Shown here in pieces: positions 47,896 through 55,485 of a stretch of DNA of 64,000 nt. This DNA comes from Butyrivibrio sp. YAB3001 (GTDB lineage Bacteria > Bacillota > Clostridia > Lachnospirales > Lachnospiraceae): the NCBI RefSeq assembly GCF_900112195.1, contig NZ_FOKR01000008.1, forward strand, positions 62,001 to 126,000, given 5' to 3'. The first letter of the stretch is position 1, and the number at the start of each line of letters is the position of its first letter. The notes under the pieces are model-generated. The model saw nothing but the letters and a program-made list of their open reading frames with translations. It searched no databases and was not told where the DNA came from. The position numbers and the translations under genes were made by a program.

Positions 47896-48978
47896 ATGAA
47901 GCTTGTTTCTGTCGATAAATTAGAGCCTGGACTGGTTGTGTCCGAGAATATATATACCATTGATGACCGCTTGGTGCTTCCTAAGGGGACTGTCCTTGAC
48001 GATAAGGACATTGCCCGTATTAAAGCACATTCTCTTTACAATATATTCGTCGAGGACTATAAAAGAAATCCGCCTCCAAAGGATGAAAAGCCTAAGGAGG
48101 AATTGTCCTATCTTGAGAAACTCAAAAGATCTGAGCAATTTATCAAATTCAAAGAGCATATCGAGGAAAACGCAGAAAAGCTTGAAGAATCCTTCAGGAT
48201 GATTGCCAATGGCACTATGCAGCTGGATATCGAAAAACTTACTGATCCTGTTTATCATCTTTTTGTAGAGGGGGGAGGAACAGCAGGCATTTTTGATATG
48301 CTTCATAATCTTAGAGACAACAGTGACGCTGTCTACATGCACTCATTAAATGTTTCACTTATAAGCAATACCATAGCTACGTGGATGAGACTGCCTGAAG
48401 AACAGGTGCAGCTTGCCACTGCAGGAGGCCTTATTCATGATATAGGCAAGCTTATGGTGCCACAGAATCTTTTGAATAAAAAAACTCCTCTTAATCCGCA
48501 GGAGCAGATGATTCTAAGAGAGCATGTAAAAAAAGGCTATGAGCTTGTACTTCACAAAGATATCGACAGTCATATTAAAAATTGTGTGCTGATGCATCAT
48601 GAGTTAAGAGATGGCTCAGGTTATCCCCTGGGACTTAAGACTCAGCAGATAGATGACATTGCATCAATAGTTGTTGTTGCAAATATTTATGATGAAATGA
48701 CTTCAAAGAGATCATCGAGAGAGGCAATCTGTCCTTTCACTGTAATTGAGATGTTTGAGGAAGTCGGAATAGAAAAATTTGATCCTAACGTTATCATGAC
48801 GTTTCTTTCTAATATAGTTAATACATTTATTGCTAATCGTGTAATGCTGAGCACCGGACAGGTGGGAGACATTATCTTTATTAATCCTACTCATCTTTCT
48901 AAACCTGTGGTCAAATGCGGTACTGAATACATTGATCTACAGGCTAAAAAAGGTATATCCATTATCTCGTTGGTATAA
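47896..48978 (+). CDS. HD-GYP domain protein, probable cyclic-di-GMP phosphodiesterase
   Basis: Protein of 360 aa. An N-terminal domain of about 65 residues (VSVDKLEPGLVVSENIYT, LPKGTVLDDKDIARI) is common in front of HD-GYP domains. The HD-GYP domain has the metal ligands and signature: HSLNVSLIS, GLIHDIGKL and HHELRDGSGYPLGLK, all consistent with an active enzyme that degrades c-di-GMP. No membrane helix, so it is cytosolic. It stands alone with its own promoter. Confidence 0.92.
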   Translation: MKLVSVDKLEPGLVVSENIYTIDDRLVLPKGTVLDDKDIARIKAHSLYNIFVEDYKRNPPPKDEKPKEELSYLEKLKRSEQFIKFKEHIEENAEKLEESFRMIANGTMQLDIEKLTDPVYHLFVEGGGTAGIFDMLHNLRDNSDAVYMHSLNVSLISNTIATWMRLPEEQVQLATAGGLIHDIGKLMVPQNLLNKKTPLNPQEQMILREHVKKGYELVLHKDIDSHIKNCVLMHHELRDGSGYPLGLKTQQIDDIASIVVVANIYDEMTSKRSSREAICPFTVIEMFEEVGIEKFDPNVIMTFLSNIVNTFIANRVMLSTGQVGDIIFINPTHLSKPVVKCGTEYIDLQAKKGISIISLV

Positions 48979-49117
48979 TTGCACAAAAGCGGGAAACGAA
49001 ATTTGTAAAAAGCGTTTCTTGCAGTATTTAAGCCAGTGATGTTATTATTTCATTGTGGAAACTAAGTAATATGTTTTGGTTTCCTTAACCAAATAATCAC
49101 TTGCCAAAGTTGGCAGA

Positions 49118-50605
49118 ATGGAAGAAAACATGACTGACAGATCGAGAATTATTTTTGGTAATAAGATTAGCGACAAAGACTATAATAGCGCAGTTAAATC
49201 TAAAAAAGGCTACATAAAAAAATATGGTGATGATTCTGCCACAGATTATAAGGCTAATGTTACGGATAACAGCGTAATAGGACCCCTTCTTGGCGTTAAG
49301 AATATAGTAGTTTCTTCTAAAAAAACATCCGGCGAGGCAATTGATCCTGATAAGGGAATCATTGTTGGAAATATCCGTATGGGCTTTGGGCATTACAGAA
49401 TATCAATGGCTATGGCATCATATGCAAAACATCTTGGATATACACCTTACTGGATGGATCTTAATTCATATCCTGAGACAACATGTACCAAGGTCATAGG
49501 ACATCAGAATGAGCTTTATTCACTTGGTTCAAGACTTTCCAAGAATCCGATTTTTAATAAACTGGTGTGGGAACCTACCAATTACGAAGGCTTCAGAGCA
49601 CTGACCTATAATGCAAAGGATCAGAAGAATGCAGAGCTTATGGCACCTGTTTATAAAGATGTGCCTAAGGATATTCCGGTTATTGCAACTCATGTATGGC
49701 CTGCACAGGCTGCAATTCATGCAGGAATGAAGAATGTAGTTAATGCAATTCCTGATAACTGGCCGATGGCGCTTCATTTGTCTGAAGGAAGCGTTCATAC
49801 AATTCAGTGTAAAAATGCGTATATGGGTTACCGCATTTTAAATGGAATGAATAAAAAGAATGTATGTCAGCCTATGCCACAGGAGTCTCTTGTTTACACA
49901 GGTCATTATATTGATTATGAACTTGTCAGCAATATAGAAAAAGACTGTGAAGAGAGATTAAACAGAAAGAAAAATGGAAAACCGATGCGTTTCCTTCTTA
50001 CAATTGGAGGAGCAGGAGCTCAGAAGGAAATATTTGCTGAGATAATAAGGCATCTCATTCCTTATATCAAACAGAATAAAGCAATGCTTTATATCAACGT
50101 TGGTGATTACAGAAATGTATGGGATCAGCTTATAAATGAGATTCCTGATATGGCTGCTTTAAAGACAGAGCATATGGATGATTGGAATGATACTCTTGCT
50201 TTCACAGAAAAAGCATTGAATCCGGAAGAGAACATTACGGGTATACATGGTTTTTATCACAAAGACATCTTTGAAGCTGTTTATACAACAAACCTTTTGA
50301 TGAGAAGCTGTGACGTCCTTGTTACAAAGCCTAGTGAACTTGCTTTTTATCCGGTTCCGAAGCTCTTTATAAAGAGAGTTGGTAAGCATGAGATGTGGGG
50401 GGCTATCCACTCTGCTGAGATTGGGGATGGAACACTGGAGTGCAGAGATATTCCGCATACAGTACAGATGCTTGACCAGTTCCTTGAAACAGAGCTTCTG
50501 GATGAGATGTGTGAATCCATAGTTCTTAACAAAAAAATGGGTATTTATGATGGGGCGAAAAAAGTAGTAGAGCTTGCGATGAAGCTTAAGGAGGGAAATA
50601 ACTAA
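49118..50605 (+). CDS. GT-B-fold-like protein of unknown family, coupled to a sugar symporter
   Basis: Protein of 495 aa that I cannot place in a named family. Features of the GT-B glycosyltransferase fold (MurG/MGDG synthase type) are visible: GNIRMGFGHYRISMAMASYA (about 87-106), LLTIGGAGAQKE (about 293-304) as a nucleotide-sugar loop, and DVLVTKPSELAFYPVPKLFI near 399. There is no signal peptide or membrane helix. The start could also be ATG 49130. Its stop overlaps the ATG of the GPH transporter by one base, so the two are translationally coupled; a joint role in handling a glycoside is likely but unproven. Confidence 0.7.
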   Translation: MEENMTDRSRIIFGNKISDKDYNSAVKSKKGYIKKYGDDSATDYKANVTDNSVIGPLLGVKNIVVSSKKTSGEAIDPDKGIIVGNIRMGFGHYRISMAMASYAKHLGYTPYWMDLNSYPETTCTKVIGHQNELYSLGSRLSKNPIFNKLVWEPTNYEGFRALTYNAKDQKNAELMAPVYKDVPKDIPVIATHVWPAQAAIHAGMKNVVNAIPDNWPMALHLSEGSVHTIQCKNAYMGYRILNGMNKKNVCQPMPQESLVYTGHYIDYELVSNIEKDCEERLNRKKNGKPMRFLLTIGGAGAQKEIFAEIIRHLIPYIKQNKAMLYINVGDYRNVWDQLINEIPDMAALKTEHMDDWNDTLAFTEKALNPEENITGIHGFYHKDIFEAVYTTNLLMRSCDVLVTKPSELAFYPVPKLFIKRVGKHEMWGAIHSAEIGDGTLECRDIPHTVQMLDQFLETELLDEMCESIVLNKKMGIYDGAKKVVELAMKLKEGNN

Positions 50606-52044
50606 TGGAACAAAAAATGAAACTGTCAGGTGCAGCCAAGGCATCCTATGGTCTTGGAGCGGTTGGTAAAGATATGGTGTACATGCTGTCTGCATCATAT
50701 GTACTTTATTACTTTCAGGATATTTTAGGCGTCAGTGCTGCAGCAATGGGTGTTATTCTTATGGTTGCCCGTGTGTTTGACGCATTTAATGACCCGATCA
50801 TGGGTGCAGTTGTAGCCAAGACAAAGACAAGATGGGGAAAATTCAGACCCTGGCTTTTGATTGGAACTGTTACAAATGCAATAATTCTTTATCTTATGTT
50901 TTCTGCTCCGCCTGCACTTGATGCCAGTGGCATGGTAGCTTATGCGGCTGTTACATATATCTTATGGGGTGTTACATATACAATGATGGATATTCCATAT
51001 TGGTCAATGATTCCTGCGTTTACTGAAGGGGGTAAGGAAAGAGAAGGCCTTACAACTTTGGCTCGTTCCTGCGCAGGCGTTGGATCCGCGGTTATAACCA
51101 TCATCACGGTCAAATCAGTATCTGCACTTGGCCATATGTTTGGCGGAACAGGAATAAGTGATCGTGAAGTAGAGAGAATTGGTTTCTCTTACTTCGCAAT
51201 CGCTATAGCGATTTTGTTTGTTTTATTTACAATAATCTGCTGCATTAATGTAAAAGAGAAATCAACAGTTGATATGAAGACTGCAACTGTTGGAGAAATG
51301 TTCAAGGCACTTATCTCAAATGACCAGGCTATGGCTGTAGTTGTAGCAATTGTTATTGTAAACTGTTCAATCTACATTACATCAAACCTTGTAATCTATT
51401 TCTTTAAATATGATTTTGGCGGCGCAGGCTGGAGAGATGATTATACACTGTTCTCAACCTTTGGCGGTGGAATACAGATACTTGCAATGATGCTCTTGTA
51501 TCCATTCCTGAGAAAGTTCTTTACATCAATAAAGATTTATTTCATCAGTATGGGAATGGCAATTTGCGGATATATTTCACTTCTTGTATTGGCATCAACA
51601 TCTATGACTAATGTATTATTACTCTTTATTCCAGGATTCTTTATCTTTGGAGCTAACGGAATGCTTGCGGTAATCACAACTGTATTCCTTGCAAACACTG
51701 TTGACTACGGTGACCTTAAGAATAATCGCCGCGATGAGTCAGTTATATTCTCAATGCAGACCTTCGTTGTAAAACTTGCTTCCGGTGTATCAGCATTTAT
51801 CGCTGCACTTGCGCTTCAGGTACTTGCACTTTCTAATGACACAGAAGCTTCTGCAACAGCAATCGACTATTCACTTGGTGTTGATACAGCTCAGAAGATG
51901 GGACTTAGAATGACAATGACTCTTATACCTATTGCAGGTCTTGTATTTGCAATCTTCTGGTTTAAGAAAAAATACATTCTGACTGATGAAAAGCTTCAGG
52001 AAATATCAGTTGAACTTGTTCAGAGAAAAACTAAGGATATGTAA
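50605..52044 (+). CDS. GPH-family (MelB-like) glycoside:cation symporter
   Basis: MFS permease of 479 aa with about 12 helices, of the glycoside-pentoside-hexuronide family. Markers are YGLGAVGKDMVYMLSASYVLYYFQ, VFDAFNDPIMGAVVAKTKTRWGKFRPWLLIG and DIPYWSMIPAF, all typical of MelB-type transporters, including the cation-site Asp residues in the first helices. Substrate is unknown. It follows the GT-B-like gene with a 1-base overlap and ends in a terminator. Confidence 0.92.
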   Translation: MEQKMKLSGAAKASYGLGAVGKDMVYMLSASYVLYYFQDILGVSAAAMGVILMVARVFDAFNDPIMGAVVAKTKTRWGKFRPWLLIGTVTNAIILYLMFSAPPALDASGMVAYAAVTYILWGVTYTMMDIPYWSMIPAFTEGGKEREGLTTLARSCAGVGSAVITIITVKSVSALGHMFGGTGISDREVERIGFSYFAIAIAILFVLFTIICCINVKEKSTVDMKTATVGEMFKALISNDQAMAVVVAIVIVNCSIYITSNLVIYFFKYDFGGAGWRDDYTLFSTFGGGIQILAMMLLYPFLRKFFTSIKIYFISMGMAICGYISLLVLASTSMTNVLLLFIPGFFIFGANGMLAVITTVFLANTVDYGDLKNNRRDESVIFSMQTFVVKLASGVSAFIAALALQVLALSNDTEASATAIDYSLGVDTAQKMGLRMTMTLIPIAGLVFAIFWFKKKYILTDEKLQEISVELVQRKTKDM

Positions 52045-52053
52045 TCCTTCAAA

Positions 52054-52110
52054 AAAAGGGTGGTTTCTGCCAATGCTTTCAGGGCGGTGCGCAGATTGCC
52101 ACCCTTTTAA
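52054..52110 (+). terminator. Rho-independent terminator after the GPH symporter
   Basis: AAAAGGGTGG pairs with CCACCCTTTT, continued by an inner CTGC/GCAG pairing; a T run and AT-rich tail follow. Confidence 0.8.
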
Positions 52111-52245
52111 TTTTATGCGTTTTATTGTATTCTATATGTTGTAGTGTTTTATAGTAAACGTCAGATATATCTGGTGTTCACTATATGTTTACAGCCATTT
52201 TTTAATACAACATATTGGAAGAATCACAACAAAAAGAGTGATACT

Positions 52246-52572
52246 ATGACATGCAAAAATGCTGATAAGATCATTACACAATTTTTGGATGATGATCTTA
52301 ATAATCAAGAACTTGGAGATTTTTTGAATCATATTGATAACTGCCCGGAGTGCAAGGAGGAACTGACAATTCAGTTCCTCGTTAAAGTTGGCATGAAGAG
52401 ACTTGAGGATGGAAATAATTTCAACCTTAAGTATGAGCTTGATAATATGCTAGGTGATGCGAGAAAAAGGCTGAATATGAGAAGATATCTTTTCTTTGCC
52501 AGCCTTATCCTTGAATTCTTAGTTGCAGCGCTTGCGGTATCCACAGTTGTATTAGCTATAGCAATCGGGTGA
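52246..52572 (+). CDS. Zinc-finger anti-sigma-like membrane protein
   Basis: Protein of 108 aa. The N-terminal half is a zf-HC2/ZAS-type domain: HIDNCPEC supplies the H-x3-C-x2-C ligands and an earlier Cys (TCKNADKI) a fourth. A single C-terminal membrane helix (LILEFLVAALAVSTVVLAIAI) anchors it. The layout is that of a small anti-sigma factor, but no ECF sigma gene is adjacent; polA begins 6 bases after the stop. ATG 52246 is chosen; the longer frame from 52144 has no SD. Confidence 0.75.
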   Translation: MTCKNADKIITQFLDDDLNNQELGDFLNHIDNCPECKEELTIQFLVKVGMKRLEDGNNFNLKYELDNMLGDARKRLNMRRYLFFASLILEFLVAALAVSTVVLAIAIG

Positions 52573-52578
52573 GAGATT

Positions 52579-54789
52579 ATGTCAGAAAAAATATTAGAGA
52601 TTTCATTGAATGAATATGTGAGTAATGCCTATAATAGCATTCCTGTGTTTACAGATGCTGACGGTAATCAGATAAGCGGAATTTATGGAACTTTGTTTAA
52701 GCTGATAAATGTTTTAAAAAGCGGTGACTTTGAGCAGATGAGAGTAGCTGAAAAAGGCTCAGAGGATGCTTTAAACAAGGACAGTGCAGCAGTTGGATTG
52801 CAGGTTGAAAAGCTTAAGGAGATACTTAAGCTTTTTTCAGTAAGTGAAGAGGAAATCCTTGTTCCTGTAAATGAGGAATTCATAAGCAGTCTTGAAGAGA
52901 AACTTAACCTGTTTTCTCCTGACGGAAAAGCAAAGGCAGTTCCTCAGTTTACTCTTAAGATGAAGGCTACTTCTGATTTAAGCGAAGTAGATGCGTTGTT
53001 CCAAAATGCCATGGAAACAGGAAGTAAAAAAGACAACTTCGTATCATATTATTTTTTGACAGATGTTGTTCAGAATTCTGACAATAAGCGAAAAGACATT
53101 ATTGGAATGTCGTTGTGTTTTGGAGAAGAAGAGGCCTTTTTTATTCGGGTTGAGAATTTTATCACTGCTGATTATCTGGGGAAAAAGCTTGAAGCCTTAA
53201 GTGAGAAGGTATCTCTTGTTACCTTTGATATCAAAGAGAGTTACAGAGTATTTACTCCAAATGAAATAAAGATCAGAACGGAAGGCTTTGATATGGCGGC
53301 TTTTGAAAATAAAGCAGCTTTTGATGCAACGCCTAAATGTACTGATGTCTTGATTGGAGCGTATCTTTTAAATCCAAATAAAAATGATTATGAACCATCG
53401 GATGTTTCCAAGGAATATTTAAGCCTTAATCTCCCCAAAAAGAATGATCTGTTTGGAAAGGCAAGTCTAAGAAAAGCAGATGAGAAGATAGTTACAGATT
53501 ATGCCTGCAAGATAGCTTATGTCTGTTATAAAGCATCTCCTTTGATACAAAAAAAGCTTTCGAAAGAAGGAATGGAGAATCTTTTTTATCAGATAGAAAT
53601 GCCGCTTTCCTATATTCTTTTTGCAATGGAAAAAGAAGGTATTATTGCTAAAAGAGATGAACTTAAGGTATATGGAGATAAGCTTCAGGTAAGAATCAGT
53701 GAACTTGAAAAAGCAATTTATGAAGCGGCCGGACTTACCTTTAATATTAATTCTCCAAAACAATTAGGAGAGGTACTTTTTGAAAAGTTAGGACTCCCTG
53801 CTGAGAAGAAGACAAAGAGCGGTTATTCAACTGCGGCAGATGTTCTGGAAAAACTGGCTCCGGAGCACAAGATTGTTGCAGACATATTGGAATACAGGGG
53901 GCTTTCTAAATTGAAATCCACCTATGCTGATGGCCTTACAGCTTTTATTGAGAGTGATGACAGGATACATACAAGCTTTAATCAGACAATAACTGCAACG
54001 GGAAGAATCAGTTCTACAGATCCGAATCTTCAGAATATTCCTATGAGAACTGAGCTTGGCAGACTTATCAGAAAAGTTTTTGTTCCTAAGGACGGATATG
54101 TTTTTGCGGATGCTGACTATTCACAGATTGAGCTTAGGATTCTTGCACATATGTCTGAGGATAAAGAGCTTATTTCTGCGTATCATGAAGGAAAGGACAT
54201 TCATGGAATAACTGCTTCTAAAGTATTTCATGTACCTTTTGAAGAGGTAACTCCACTCCAGAGAAGGAGCGCAAAAGCTGTCAATTTCGGAATTGTTTAT
54301 GGAATCAGCGCCTTTGGACTTTCACAGGACCTTTCAATCAGTGTTGGTGAAGCCAAAGATTATATGGAGAAATATTTTGAAACTTACCCGGGGGTTAGAG
54401 ATTACCAGGATAAAGTAATACAGGATGCCAAGGCAAAGGGCTACAGTCTTACCATGTTTGGAAGAAAGAGGCCTATTCCTGAACTCAAGGCAAGTAATTT
54501 CAATTTAAGGCAGTTTGGTGAGAGAGTTGCGATGAATGCGCCTATTCAGGGAACTGCTGCTGATATCATGAAGATTGCGATGATAAATGTCTTTTTCAGG
54601 ATAAAAAAAGAAAATCTTAAGTCAAGACTGATACTTCAGATTCACGACGAACTTGTAATAGAGACCGCTGATGATGAGAAAGATAAGGTTACAGAGCTTC
54701 TGACCCAGGAGATGGAGAAAGCAGCAGCTTTGCTTGTTCCACTTGAAGCTGAATGCCATATCGGAAGCGACTGGTATGAGGCTAAATGA
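52579..54789 (+). CDS. polA: DNA polymerase I with eroded 5'-nuclease domain
   Basis: Family A polymerase of 736 aa, about 140-180 shorter than full Pol I. The polymerase domain is complete: motif A DADYSQIELRILAH, motif B RRSAKAVNFGIVYG, motif C LQIHDELVIE. The central exonuclease-like domain (about 150-300) lacks the DxE motif, so proofreading is likely absent, as in other Firmicutes. Residues 7-90 still align with the start of the 5'-nuclease domain (NAYNSIPVFTDADGN, SGIYGTLFKLI), but the catalytic Asp positions are gone and the rest is missing. Thus it should lack primer-removing nuclease activity. coaE follows 21 bases later. Confidence 0.93.
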   Translation: MSEKILEISLNEYVSNAYNSIPVFTDADGNQISGIYGTLFKLINVLKSGDFEQMRVAEKGSEDALNKDSAAVGLQVEKLKEILKLFSVSEEEILVPVNEEFISSLEEKLNLFSPDGKAKAVPQFTLKMKATSDLSEVDALFQNAMETGSKKDNFVSYYFLTDVVQNSDNKRKDIIGMSLCFGEEEAFFIRVENFITADYLGKKLEALSEKVSLVTFDIKESYRVFTPNEIKIRTEGFDMAAFENKAAFDATPKCTDVLIGAYLLNPNKNDYEPSDVSKEYLSLNLPKKNDLFGKASLRKADEKIVTDYACKIAYVCYKASPLIQKKLSKEGMENLFYQIEMPLSYILFAMEKEGIIAKRDELKVYGDKLQVRISELEKAIYEAAGLTFNINSPKQLGEVLFEKLGLPAEKKTKSGYSTAADVLEKLAPEHKIVADILEYRGLSKLKSTYADGLTAFIESDDRIHTSFNQTITATGRISSTDPNLQNIPMRTELGRLIRKVFVPKDGYVFADADYSQIELRILAHMSEDKELISAYHEGKDIHGITASKVFHVPFEEVTPLQRRSAKAVNFGIVYGISAFGLSQDLSISVGEAKDYMEKYFETYPGVRDYQDKVIQDAKAKGYSLTMFGRKRPIPELKASNFNLRQFGERVAMNAPIQGTAADIMKIAMINVFFRIKKENLKSRLILQIHDELVIETADDEKDKVTELLTQEMEKAAALLVPLEAECHIGSDWYEAK

Positions 54790-54810
54790 TTTTTATTATA
54801 GGAGATTGCA

Positions 54811-55446
54811 ATGGGAGAGCTTAAAGTCGGTAAGACGAACATTATTGGGATAACAGGAGGTGTTGGCGCCGGCAAGAGCACTGTCCTTGAATATATTAAA
54901 CAAAATTACAATTGCAGGGTTATCCTGTCTGATGATGTTGCAAATGATATAAAAAAGAAGGGATATCCGGCCTATGACGAGCTTGTAGAGCTTCTTGGCA
55001 GAGAAATCCTGGGGGAAGATGGTGAGATAGACAGAAAGAAAATGGCGGATGCTATTTTTAATAATAAAAATAAACTAAAAAAAGTCAATAATATTTTGCA
55101 TCCTGCGGTAAATACCTTTATTATTAATATTATAGAGAGTGAAAAACAAAGTGGGAAATTAGATTTTGTTTTTGTTGAAGCAGCTCTTTTGATAGAGAAT
55201 GGATATGACAAGATCGCTGATGAATTATGGTATGTGTATGCGTCAGAAGAGATAAGAAGAAAGCGGCTTAAAAAGTCGAGGGGCTATACTGATGAGAAGA
55301 TAACTGATATTTTCAGTAAGCAGCTTGATGACGCGACATTCAGAGAGCATTGCCAATTTACCATAGATAACAGCGACAGTATTACATCGGCTGCAAAACA
55401 GATAGATTCCAGATTATCTGATTGGAATAAGGAACCTGCCACATAA
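54811..55446 (+). CDS. coaE: Dephospho-CoA kinase
   Basis: Last step of CoA synthesis: phosphorylates the 3'-hydroxyl of dephospho-CoA. Length 211 aa. P-loop GITGGVGAGKST, then LSDDVANDIKKKGYPAYDELVELLG and VFVEAALLIENGYD, are standard CoaE motifs. SD AGGAG lies upstream of ATG 54811. The polA-coaE order is common in Firmicutes. Confidence 0.95.
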   Translation: MGELKVGKTNIIGITGGVGAGKSTVLEYIKQNYNCRVILSDDVANDIKKKGYPAYDELVELLGREILGEDGEIDRKKMADAIFNNKNKLKKVNNILHPAVNTFIINIIESEKQSGKLDFVFVEAALLIENGYDKIADELWYVYASEEIRRKRLKKSRGYTDEKITDIFSKQLDDATFREHCQFTIDNSDSITSAAKQIDSRLSDWNKEPAT

Positions 55447-55485
55447 TATTGCAGTAATCTAATAATAGGGGGATTGGAAAAGAGT

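Noticed and set aside
50159-50698. A 179-codon open frame on the - strand over the GT-B/GPH junction
   Set aside because: It spans two well-supported genes on the + strand and has no SD or domain.
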